From the NCBI GenBank assembly GCA_945890905.1, contig CAMDDI010000077.1, forward strand, positions 1 to 13,255: a DNA stretch of 13,255 nt. Direction: 5' to 3'. Of the stretch, positions 5,800-12,808 are shown one piece after another. The notes below the pieces were generated by a model that saw only the letters and a list, made by a program, of their open reading frames with translations, searched no databases and was not told the DNA's origin. This DNA comes from Bacteriovorax stolpii (GTDB taxonomy: Bacteria > Bdellovibrionota > Bacteriovoracia > Bacteriovoracales > Bacteriovoracaceae). The position numbers were made by a program, and so were the translations under genes. Numbering within the stretch: the stretch's first letter is position 1; each line of letters opens with the position of its first letter.

Positions 5800-7530
5800 A
5801 TGAGTGTATCAGACGATCTTTTAGAAAACGTTGAGCATAGTAAAGAGAGAATCGGTGAACTTCTGGTTAAGTACACCTCTCTAACCCGTGATCAATTGGA
5901 TGAAGCCCTAGAGATCCAGCGTCTCGAAGGTGGACTTATTGGCGATATTCTTCTGAACAAGAATTACATCCACCCTCACGAACTTATCCGTGTGGTTTGT
6001 CATCAGATCGGTATTCCTTATCAGTCAGAAATTAAAATCGATGATATTGATCCCAACGTGGTGAAAGACCTCTCTATTAACTACGCAAAACACCATGAAG
6101 TGCTGCCAGTTTTAGAAACTGATTTCTCTGTGACTATCTACATGAGTAATCCGTTTAACTTTAACGTGGTTAATGATCTTCACATGATCTTTAAAAAAGA
6201 GATCAAGATCATATGTACCACTCCGGCCCGCATTCAGGACGCCATTAACCGGGTTTATGAAAAAGCAAACCGCAACCTGGTTGATTCCATTGAAGATGAA
6301 GAGTTTGAAGAAAATTTAGATCTCGATGGCCCTATTGATATCTTAGATGCCACGGCCGATGAAGCTCCGGTGATCCGCTTTGTGAACTCCATTATTTTCC
6401 GGGCCGTAAAAGACCGCGCTTCAGATATTCATATCGAACCCTATGATCGCGAAACAGTCTACCGCTTCCGGATAAATGGCGTGATGAGTGAGATTCTTCG
6501 TCAGCCTAAGAAGACTCACGCTTCAGTCTCCTCCCGTATTAAAGTGATGGCCCGGCTCGATATCGCTGAAAAGCGTCTTCCTCAAGATGGCCGTATCAAA
6601 ATTAAAATCGCTGGTAAGGACATTGATATTCGTCTGTCGACTATTCCTATCCAGGCCGGGGAACGTATCGTTATGCGTATTCTCGAGAAGAATAATACTG
6701 CCCTCAAACTTGAAACTCTTGGTTTCCGCGGAAAAGTTTTGGAAGGTCTCTCAGAACTCTCAAGCAGGAAACACGGAGTGCTTTATGTGACTGGTCCAAC
6801 TGGTCACGGTAAAACCACTACTCTCTTTGCCTTATTAGACCGCATCTCCTCTCCAGATAAAATGATTATCACTGTGGAAGATCCGGTGGAGTATGAAATT
6901 CCTGGAATTTCTCAGATTCAAGTGAATCATAAAATTGAACTCTCCTTTGCGGTTGCTCTGCGCTCGATTCTTCGTCAAAACCCAGATGTGGTGATGGTGG
7001 GAGAAACACGAGATAGAGAAACAGCAGAAATGGCCATTAACGCTTCTCTTACAGGTCACTTTGTTCTCTCTACTCTGCATACTAATGATTCAAGTTCAGC
7101 AGCGACTCGACTCATCGATATGGGGGTGCAGCCCTTCTTGATTTCATCTTCCCTGGTTGCGGTCCTTGCTCAACGTCTGGTGCGCACACTGTGTAATGCT
7201 TGCAAGCAAAGAACAAATCTCACGGATTTTGAAAAAGTTATTTTAGATATTGATGAAATTCCTGATTCCGCAACTATCTTTAAACCCGTTGGCTGCCCGA
7301 GATGCAGCAACACCGGTTATGCTGGTCGAACTGTGGTTTCTGAACTTCTTATGATCAATGATGAAATCCGCGCTCTTATCATTCAGAAAACCGATGCCGC
7401 TACAATCAAAAAAGCGGCCGTTCGCTCTGGAATGAGAACTTTGCGTGGAGACGCTTTGGATAAAATCTTTGAAGGAATGACTTCAGTAGATGAAATTGTC
7501 CGTGCTATTAACTCGGAAGAGGCCCACTAA
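5800..7530 (+). CDS. gspE: T2SS secretion ATPase GspE
   Basis: This cytoplasmic hexameric AAA+ type ATPase powers pseudopilus assembly and docks to GspL and GspF. In its 576 residues: an N1 domain (1-150) with two 24-residue repeats at 17-40 and 46-69 resembling the MshEN c-di-GMP-binding motif; N2 (about 185-300); Walker A G-P-T-G-H-G-K-T-T at 332-340; Asp box V-E-D-P-V-E-Y at 359-365; Walker B L-R-Q-N-P-D...G-E-T-R-D at 391-405; His box S-T-L-H-T-N-D at 424-430; and a tetracysteine zinc module Cys465/Cys468 and Cys499/Cys502. Length and order are standard for GspE, and the zinc module distinguishes it from twitching ATPase PilT. Two departures stand out: His336 in the P-loop (usually Ser) and Thr403 in G-E-T-R-D (usually Ile/Leu/Met). 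The start lies 3 nt after the gspD stop without a strong ribosome site, suggesting coupling. Confidence 0.97.
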   Translation: MSVSDDLLENVEHSKERIGELLVKYTSLTRDQLDEALEIQRLEGGLIGDILLNKNYIHPHELIRVVCHQIGIPYQSEIKIDDIDPNVVKDLSINYAKHHEVLPVLETDFSVTIYMSNPFNFNVVNDLHMIFKKEIKIICTTPARIQDAINRVYEKANRNLVDSIEDEEFEENLDLDGPIDILDATADEAPVIRFVNSIIFRAVKDRASDIHIEPYDRETVYRFRINGVMSEILRQPKKTHASVSSRIKVMARLDIAEKRLPQDGRIKIKIAGKDIDIRLSTIPIQAGERIVMRILEKNNTALKLETLGFRGKVLEGLSELSSRKHGVLYVTGPTGHGKTTTLFALLDRISSPDKMIITVEDPVEYEIPGISQIQVNHKIELSFAVALRSILRQNPDVVMVGETRDRETAEMAINASLTGHFVLSTLHTNDSSSAATRLIDMGVQPFLISSSLVAVLAQRLVRTLCNACKQRTNLTDFEKVILDIDEIPDSATIFKPVGCPRCSNTGYAGRTVVSELLMINDEIRALIIQKTDAATIKKAAVRSGMRTLRGDALDKIFEGMTSVDEIVRAINSEEAH

Positions 7531-7533
7531 TTT

Positions 7534-8754
7534 ATGCCTATCTATGCTTATAAAGGGCTGGATAAATCTGGCAAAGAAGTAAAAAATACCGTCAACGTTG
7601 AAAGTATTATCGCGGCCAAGCAGCGGGTGAAATCTATGGGCATCATGCTCATCGATATTAAAGAGCAGCGCGCGCAAGGTACTGCTGCCGGTGGCGGAAC
7701 CATGGCCCGCCTCAAAGGTGGAAGTGTTCCCGTTGATGATCTTGCCATTATGACCAGACAGCTTGCGACCCTTATCAAGGCCAAGATTCAAATCGTTGAA
7801 GCACTCTCTGCCCTTACTGATCAGGTAGAGAATGCAAATTTGCGTCTTGTTCTTTCTGATCTTAAGCAAAAAGTAAATGAAGGGGCATCTTTAGCTAAAT
7901 CTCTGCAAGATCACCCTAAGGTTTTCACCTCTGTGTACGTCAACATGGTGGAAGCAGGCGAAGCTTCAGGGACGCTAGAAATTGTTCTCCTTCGTTTGGC
8001 AGATTTCACTGAGTCACAAGTGAAACTCAAAAATAAAATCAAAGGGGCCATGACCTACCCTGCGATTATGGGTATTTTTGGTTTTTTGATGATGAACGTG
8101 ATTTTCATTTTTGTTATTCCTAAAATTGCCAAAATTTTTATCAGTATGAAAAAGGAACTTCCGTTTATTACGGTAGTTTGTATTTGGATTTCAAATTTTC
8201 TAGTGAATTACTGGTGGCTTGTGATCATTATGATCGGAGTGATCATTGTGGGAACGAGTAAGTACATAAACACTCCCAAAGGCCAATCTCGATGGCACGC
8301 ATTGCAGCTCAAACTCCCCATCGTGGGAATCCTGATTAAAATGATTAACGTCAGTCGCTTTTGCTCAACTTTGGGAACATTGATGAATTCCGGAGTACCC
8401 ATTCTTACGGCCCTCACCATTGTGAAAAACCTTATTCCCAATGTGCATATGAAAGACGCTGTAGAAAAATCAAGAATTTCTGTTTCAGAGGGGGCCTCTT
8501 TAACACAGCCCCTCATTCAAAGCGGATACTTCCCTCCTCTTGTGACACACATGATCCGTCTGGGAGAAAAGTCTGGGGAATTAGAACCCATGTTAAAAAT
8601 CATTTCAGAAAATTATGAGGATCAAGTACAATCTAGAATCGGTGGACTCACTTCAATTCTCGAACCCATTATGATGATCTGTCTTGGGACGGCCATTGGA
8701 TTTATCGTGTTTGCCGTTGTAATCCCTATGATGAATATGAATTCGATTCGCTAA
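7534..8754 (+). CDS. gspF: T2SS inner-membrane platform protein GspF
   Basis: GspF is the polytopic membrane protein at the centre of the assembly platform. It contacts GspE and GspL and is thought to be turned or flexed by the ATPase to add pseudopilins. Its 406 residues match the family length. The N-terminus (M-P-I-Y-A-Y-K-G-L-D) is typical, followed by two repeated GspF cytoplasmic four-helix domains (about 68-175 and 272-375). The family signature K-I-K-G-A-M-T-Y-P lies at 168-176, and membrane helices fall at about 177-196, 220-241 and 375-400. A Gly/Ala/Thr linker (49-63) separates the first 45 residues from the first helical domain. It starts 3 nt after the gspE stop; GAAGAGG about 12 nt upstream, inside gspE, is the probable ribosome site. 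Confidence 0.97.
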   Translation: MPIYAYKGLDKSGKEVKNTVNVESIIAAKQRVKSMGIMLIDIKEQRAQGTAAGGGTMARLKGGSVPVDDLAIMTRQLATLIKAKIQIVEALSALTDQVENANLRLVLSDLKQKVNEGASLAKSLQDHPKVFTSVYVNMVEAGEASGTLEIVLLRLADFTESQVKLKNKIKGAMTYPAIMGIFGFLMMNVIFIFVIPKIAKIFISMKKELPFITVVCIWISNFLVNYWWLVIIMIGVIIVGTSKYINTPKGQSRWHALQLKLPIVGILIKMINVSRFCSTLGTLMNSGVPILTALTIVKNLIPNVHMKDAVEKSRISVSEGASLTQPLIQSGYFPPLVTHMIRLGEKSGELEPMLKIISENYEDQVQSRIGGLTSILEPIMMICLGTAIGFIVFAVVIPMMNMNSIR

Positions 8755-8755
8755 T

Positions 8756-8761
8756 AAGGAG
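8756..8761 (+). promoter_or_regulatory. Strong ribosome binding site of gspG
   Basis: AAGGAG, 8 nt before the gspG ATG, is the only textbook Shine-Dalgarno with textbook spacing in the operon. It precedes the gene for the protein needed in greatest number, the major pseudopilin. Confidence 0.8.
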
Positions 8762-8769
8762 CTTCTCAT

Positions 8770-9210
8770 ATGTTCGCTAACATCCAAAAGATTTTAAAGT
8801 CTCAAGCTGGTATGAGCTTAATTGAAATTTTGATCGCACTCACACTCTTGGCACTCGCCGGTACATTTGTGGGTGGTAAAGTATTTGAACAACTTCAAGA
8901 AGGTAAAGTTCAATCTGCTAAGATTCAAATTAAATCCCTAGCCGAACGTTTGAAAGAATTCCGTCGTGACTGTAACTTCTTGCCTACAACAACTATGGGT
9001 CTAGATGCTTTGGTTGAAAAACCAACTGAGCGCGAATGTAAGCGTTATGCTCCTGGTGGCTACATAGAAGGAAAAGTTCCTCAAGATCCATGGGATAACG
9101 AATTTATTTATGAATCTGATGGTAAAACCTTCACCATCATCTCCCTAGGCGCAGACAATGCCGAGGAAGGTGAAGGACCTGATGCCGATATTAATTCAAA
9201 AGACTTCTAA
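8770..9210 (+). CDS. gspG: T2SS major pseudopilin GspG
   Basis: GspG is the main subunit of the periplasmic pseudopilus. The 146-residue precursor has a 14-residue leader ending in A-G14, then M-S-L-I-E-I-L-I-A: a prepilin peptidase site with Glu at +5. Met instead of the usual Phe occupies +1. A hydrophobic helix (15-38) continues into the long alpha-1 helix. The C-terminal half has the GspG pattern L-P-T-T...G-L-D-A-L-V, the D-P-W-D-N-E-F-I-Y core (106-114) and the acidic calcium-binding loop S-L-G-A-D-N-A-E-E-G-E-G-P-D-A-D-I (125-141). Cys68 and Cys90 flank the variable loop and may form a disulfide. Processing requires a prepilin peptidase, which is not in this window. The gene is set 15 nt from gspF; its last 29 nt overlap gspH. 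Confidence 0.97.
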   Translation: MFANIQKILKSQAGMSLIEILIALTLLALAGTFVGGKVFEQLQEGKVQSAKIQIKSLAERLKEFRRDCNFLPTTTMGLDALVEKPTERECKRYAPGGYIEGKVPQDPWDNEFIYESDGKTFTIISLGADNAEEGEGPDADINSKDF

Positions 9211-9880
9211 GAAATACTTAAACGACCAAGGTTTCTCACTCATAGAAATCTTGGTCGCTTTAGTTCTGGCCGCCATGATCTTCCTTGCCGTGCCCTCCGG
9301 TGACAGCGCTGAAAAACATCGTAAACTTCAAAGTGCCGTTGACGACATCGACCGCGCCACCCGCTTTGCTTCCAATGAATCCACACTGCGAAACACTGTA
9401 GTTCGACTCCGAATTTCTCTGGATAAAGCTCCAGTGGAATACACCGTTGAATTTGGTCCTCCAGGGAATCTTCCTTTGCCGGATATGGAAGAAAAAAAGA
9501 CAGACAAGACCCTTAAAGACGATAAGGAAGCCAAGGATAAAACCAATGCTCTGGACCGCCAATTTAATAAAGTGGATGAGTTCGAAGAGATTAAGCATGA
9601 GATTCACCCAGATGTGACCATTCTGGGAGTGGCCTCTACTTCTCAGAAAAAACTCATCAATAAAGGTGAAGCGAGCATTTATTTTTATCCCACAGGGGAA
9701 AAAGATGGTGCCCTAATTTTCTTCTCGACTATCGAAGAAACCGCTTATCTTGAAATTGAACCTTTTATGTCTGACTCACGCCAAGTTTTTGAAGCCTTAC
9801 CCACTGGAAGATCTGCTAAGATAGAAGATATCCTCCAGGCAAAAATGGATGAGGTTTTCAAAGAGTGGATGGAAAAATGA
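9182..9880 (+). CDS. gspH: T2SS minor pseudopilin GspH
   Basis: GspH is a minor pseudopilin of the tip complex. The ATG at 9182 gives 232 residues with a 17-residue leader ending in D-Q-G17, then F-S-L-I-E-I-L-V-A with Glu22 at +5. An ATG at 9158 would add 8 residues but has no ribosome site, whereas purine-rich GAGGAAGG...GAAGGA lies just upstream of 9182. The body has GspH-like strands (R-N-T-V-V-R-L-R-I at 70-78; Y-F-Y-P-T-G...A-L-I-F-F at 167-181). Between them is a highly charged Lys/Asp/Glu stretch (about 102-140) that typical GspH proteins of about 170 residues lack. It has no cysteine. It overlaps gspG by 29 nt and ends in an ATGA overlap with gspI. The assignment as H rather than another minor pseudopilin rests on gene order and the C-terminal strands. 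Confidence 0.88.
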   Translation: MPILIQKTSKKYLNDQGFSLIEILVALVLAAMIFLAVPSGDSAEKHRKLQSAVDDIDRATRFASNESTLRNTVVRLRISLDKAPVEYTVEFGPPGNLPLPDMEEKKTDKTLKDDKEAKDKTNALDRQFNKVDEFEEIKHEIHPDVTILGVASTSQKKLINKGEASIYFYPTGEKDGALIFFSTIEETAYLEIEPFMSDSRQVFEALPTGRSAKIEDILQAKMDEVFKEWMEK

Positions 9881-10440
9881 ATAAGCTCAAAGAACAAGGC
9901 TTCTCATTAATTGAAGTGCTGATTGCCATCACGCTCTTTGCTTTTTTCATCACCGCCTTTTTAACTTCTATGGGCTACAACGTCTCCGATAGTGAACTCT
10001 CCAAAGAACAGCTCACCCTGCAATTATTGGCCGAGAGACAAATTAGCATGATCGTCTTGGATCCGCCCAAGTTCACCAACGTGACTGCAGATTTAAAAGA
10101 AACCAAACCTTTTGAAGACGAAGAATACAAGGGCTATGAATACACTCTTGAGATCAAAAAAATTGTTCTTCCAGATTTTAATCAGCTCTTCTCTCAGCAA
10201 GGGGAAGGCCCAGACGACGCCGCTACAGATGATCAGAGTTCTTATTTTGATGACAATCAAAAGTCCGGTCGGAACTCAACCATTGAAAAAATGGTTTTTG
10301 ATGAAATGAAAAAAAATATCGAGAGAGTTATCTGGCAAGCCCGGGTGACGGTGACTAATAAAGAAACAAAATACAATTTTACTTTATCGACGTTTATTAC
10401 AAATTATAATGAAAAAATCCAACTCAATATTAATTTCTAA
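9877..10440 (+). CDS. gspI: T2SS minor pseudopilin GspI
   Basis: GspI is a minor pseudopilin thought to nucleate the GspI-J-K tip. The ATG at 9877 overlaps the gspH stop as ATGA and is preceded by GGATGGA. It yields 187 residues with a short 8-residue leader, M-N-K-L-K-E-Q-G8, cut before F-S-L-I-E-V (Glu13 at +5). An in-frame GTG at 9865 would add four residues and is less likely. The hydrophobic helix spans 9-33, and A-E-R-Q (52-55) in the helix is typical of GspI. The C-terminal half has the strands W-Q-A-R-V-T-V-T and F-T-L-S-T-F. GspI proteins are usually about 120-130 residues; the extra length includes an acidic Gln/Asp-rich insert at about 107-133. Its last 32 nt overlap gspJ. Confidence 0.9.
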   Translation: MNKLKEQGFSLIEVLIAITLFAFFITAFLTSMGYNVSDSELSKEQLTLQLLAERQISMIVLDPPKFTNVTADLKETKPFEDEEYKGYEYTLEIKKIVLPDFNQLFSQQGEGPDDAATDDQSSYFDDNQKSGRNSTIEKMVFDEMKKNIERVIWQARVTVTNKETKYNFTLSTFITNYNEKIQLNINF

Positions 10441-11467
10441 CCAAGAGGGCTTTACCCTCCTGGAGATCTTGATAGCCATTGTTCTTCTTGCTTTCATCAC
10501 CATGGGTGTGGTGAGTGTGACGGAAAATGCCTTCGATACAAAAGATCGCACCACTCAAGTCAATAAAGACAACTTGGAAATTGAAACGGCCATGAGCCGC
10601 TTTGAATGGGATTTTTCTCAGATTTATTCTCCTCTTTTTTTTACCACGGCCATGAATTTTAATCAGGGAGCTAACAACGCTGCTGACAATGTTCCAGCAG
10701 ATCCCGATGCCTTCACTGATCCGGGCAATCCCTTAAGCAATAGCAGCACCACTATGGCCCCTAATCTTAATCCCAATCTTCAGGCCTATGCGGAAGCTCT
10801 CACAAACAGACTTCAAACTAATGAGCACTTTTTAGGAGTGAGCAAAGACGGCGCTCTTATTCCCCGCAACTGGGCCCCTGAAAAAAATATTTTTGAATTC
10901 TTTACGGCTTCAAATCGCCGCAAGCTTGAAAACACCAAGCAGTCTCACTACGCTTGGGTTCGCTATTCTCTGGCCGAGCCTGATGCTGAACAACTCAAAG
11001 CTTCAGAAGAAAAAAGAGCTGAAACAGATAAGATTGCCGAGATGCCTTCAGGTCTTAAAAACCTTGTGCGCTACTTTGCCGTAGATGATCCTTACGACGA
11101 TAAACGCATTAATATCGAAGAAGGAAAAATAAAAGCCGCTGTCCTTCTCACCAATGTAGAGAGTCTTGAATTCCAATATTGGGATTACACCAAACGCAAA
11201 TGGGAAACTTCTCTGAAGGCCATTCAAAATGGCGAGAGTGTGGTCCGAGGGGTGAAAGTCATTATGAGTTGGTATGACTCTCAGGGGCTTAAGCGAAAGA
11301 CAGAAAGAATATTCCGCAACCACTGGCCCATGGTGGTCCCTCAAGACACTGCTCCCGCTGCAACAGCTGCAGGTGGAAATAATGGCGGAAATACTGCCAA
11401 CTCAGGAAATTCTGGGAATGATCAAACCACCACCACTGCATCAGGGGGAGGTAACAATGGGAATTAA
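10409..11467 (+). CDS. gspJ: T2SS minor pseudopilin GspJ, enlarged
   Basis: GspJ is a minor pseudopilin of the tip complex. Its 352 residues carry a 14-residue leader ending in Q-E-G14, then F-T-L-L-E-I-L-I-A-I with Glu19 at +5. The C-terminal domain has recognisable GspJ strands: L-V-R-Y-F-A-V (219-225), L-L-T-N-V-E-S-L-E-F-Q-Y-W-D (246-259) and G-V-K-V-I-M-S-W-Y-D (281-290). Usual GspJ length is about 200. The extra sequence is an Asn/Ala/Pro/Asp-rich segment (about 84-128), a charged helical insert (about 188-212) and a Gly/Asn/Thr/Ala-rich tail (about 314-352). The start lies 32 nt inside gspI with no Shine-Dalgarno, so translation probably depends on ribosomes finishing gspI. It overlaps gspK by 11 nt. 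Confidence 0.92.
   Translation: MKKSNSILISNQEGFTLLEILIAIVLLAFITMGVVSVTENAFDTKDRTTQVNKDNLEIETAMSRFEWDFSQIYSPLFFTTAMNFNQGANNAADNVPADPDAFTDPGNPLSNSSTTMAPNLNPNLQAYAEALTNRLQTNEHFLGVSKDGALIPRNWAPEKNIFEFFTASNRRKLENTKQSHYAWVRYSLAEPDAEQLKASEEKRAETDKIAEMPSGLKNLVRYFAVDDPYDDKRINIEEGKIKAAVLLTNVESLEFQYWDYTKRKWETSLKAIQNGESVVRGVKVIMSWYDSQGLKRKTERIFRNHWPMVVPQDTAPAATAAGGNNGGNTANSGNSGNDQTTTTASGGGNNGN
11444..11451 (+). promoter_or_regulatory. Ribosome binding site of gspK within the gspJ tail
   Basis: GGGGGAGG ends 5 nt before the ATG at 11457. The same bases encode part of the Gly-rich tail of GspJ. It fixes the gspK start and argues against longer upstream starts in the same frame. Confidence 0.7.
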
Positions 11468-12800
11468 AAAAGATCTCAAAGTCCTTCTCAAAAACGAGCG
11501 AGGTGTGGCCCTCATGATGATTATGACTGCCATTATAATTCTCATGGCCCTCTATGGAGAATTCGCCTTTGACAGTAAGATCAGTCGGATAAAGGCCACC
11601 AATATTCTTGACCGCTCTCAGGCAAAACTTATGGCCGAGTCAGGTTTGCAGATGGCCATGGCAAGACTGCGCCTCTACAAAGAAGCTTTCAACTATCTTC
11701 AAAATAATCCTAACGCTAAGGCCGCAGTTCAACCGCAACTCATCAATCAGCTTTGGGAAGCTCCGTTTATTTTTCCTATCCCTGTGGCCGACTCTTCCAC
11801 CCGTGCTCTGAAAGATACCGCAGAGAAATTTTCCAAAGATTCTCTCCTTGAAGGCGAGATGAAGGTCACTATTCAGAATATCTCTAACCGGCTTAATCTC
11901 AACATGCTCCGGGTAGATCTCACCAAATTTGACCCTAATGATAGAAGTGCTAATGCTCAAGATGTGAGTAGCGCCCTTGATTATAGCGATACGGCCATCA
12001 TGACTAACGTTTCAATTGATCAGACTCTTTTTTTCATGCTCAAAAAACAAGTAGAAGAGAAAAAAGATAAAGATGAATCTTTTGCGGAGAGAAACTCCAC
12101 TGTCAATTATCAAGAGATGATCACCAACTTAAAATTCTATCTCTCTGATTATGGAAGTCTTGCTCAAGATCCACTGGCCGCGGAAGCTGAAGATAATTAC
12201 CGCCGCATACCTCTCACCCCGAAGTATGGACCCATGGCCTCTTCGAGCGAGCTTTATTCCATTCCAGGTTGGAATGATGAATTAATAGAACTCATTCAAA
12301 ATGAATTTTCAATTTATCCGTCCACGCAAATTGATTTTAATAAAATTTCTGCCAATATGCTTAAGATCCTTCTACCTACACTTCAAGAAGGACAGATTGA
12401 AGATTTTTTTACCTTTCGCGATGATCCCGAAAAACCTCAAAAGTTTAATTCTCTGGCCGATTTCAAAAAGTATTGGGTCGAACTTCAAAGATTCTCTGAA
12501 TCTGATTTCGATGCCCGCATGAAACTCTTTTCGGATAAGGGCATGACCTTCGGATCTAATCCCACTTTATTTAAAGTCGTCTCCGAAGGAAGTTATAACC
12601 GAGCGACCTATAAACTCATCGCCTACGTGCTTCTTCCTCAGCCTGCACCTACGGCAGCCGCTGGGGCCAATGGAAATAATAATAATAATAACGGAACAGC
12701 CAACAACAATATTCCCCCTGCCGCCAATGCCCCTACAGCTCCTGCGAATCAAACTACTCAACTACAAGAACCAAGAATTATCGAAATTCAAATTAACTAA
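11457..12800 (+). CDS. gspK: T2SS minor pseudopilin GspK (tip protein)
   Basis: GspK is the large minor pseudopilin that caps the pseudopilus. The ATG at 11457 gives 447 residues; leader M-G-I-K-K...N-E-R-G16, cut before V-A-L-M-M-I-M. As is known for GspK, Glu at +5 is absent. Family features: A-E-S-G-L-Q-M-A (60-67), N-R-L-N-L-N-M-L (144-151), and the inserted alpha-helical domain with P-L-T-P-K-Y-G-P-M...S-E-L-Y-S-I-P-G-W (252-272) and I-D-F-N-K-I-S-A-N-M-L (292-302). Typical length is about 320-350; the surplus includes a charged region around 195-215 and an Asn/Ala/Pro-rich segment (about 394-437) placed before a final strand E-P-R-I-I-E-I-Q-I. The same frame is open upstream to 11274, but that part is the shadow of gspJ and would not precede a leader. 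It has no cysteine. Confidence 0.95.
   Translation: MGIKKDLKVLLKNERGVALMMIMTAIIILMALYGEFAFDSKISRIKATNILDRSQAKLMAESGLQMAMARLRLYKEAFNYLQNNPNAKAAVQPQLINQLWEAPFIFPIPVADSSTRALKDTAEKFSKDSLLEGEMKVTIQNISNRLNLNMLRVDLTKFDPNDRSANAQDVSSALDYSDTAIMTNVSIDQTLFFMLKKQVEEKKDKDESFAERNSTVNYQEMITNLKFYLSDYGSLAQDPLAAEAEDNYRRIPLTPKYGPMASSSELYSIPGWNDELIELIQNEFSIYPSTQIDFNKISANMLKILLPTLQEGQIEDFFTFRDDPEKPQKFNSLADFKKYWVELQRFSESDFDARMKLFSDKGMTFGSNPTLFKVVSEGSYNRATYKLIAYVLLPQPAPTAAAGANGNNNNNNGTANNNIPPAANAPTAPANQTTQLQEPRIIEIQIN
12675..12692 (+). repeat. In-frame Asn codon repeat in gspK
   Basis: Five AAT codons and one AAC in a row encode six asparagines inside the low-complexity loop of GspK. Being a triplet repeat, changes in copy number would alter loop length without shifting the frame. 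Confidence 0.8.
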
Positions 12801-12808
12801 TGTAATTT

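Noticed and set aside
7483..7869. Antisense open frame of 128 codons opposite gspE/gspF
   Set aside because: It lies wholly opposite conserved gspE and gspF codons and shows no motif, signal peptide or start signal.
9158..9181. Earlier ATG for gspH
   Set aside because: No ribosome site precedes it; the purine-rich stretch 9163-9177 serves the ATG at 9182, which gives a normal-length leader.
9865..9876. GTG start for gspI four codons upstream
   Set aside because: The ATG at 9877 overlaps the gspH stop as ATGA and gives a typical short leader.
10635..10642. Run of eight T in gspJ as a phase-variation tract
   Set aside because: Eight bases is short for a contingency locus, and several runs of seven or eight A or T occur in this AT-leaning window.
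11274..11456. Upstream extension of gspK by 61 residues in the same open frame
   Set aside because: It overlaps conserved gspJ codons, would place a non-leader sequence before the prepilin cleavage site, and a strong ribosome site precedes the ATG at 11457.
8770..12800. Type IV pilus rather than T2SS for the prepilin cluster
   Set aside because: Gene order C-D-E-F-G-H-I-J-K-L, the GspC HR/PDZ layout, the calcium-loop GspG and the GspK helical domain are specific to T2SS.
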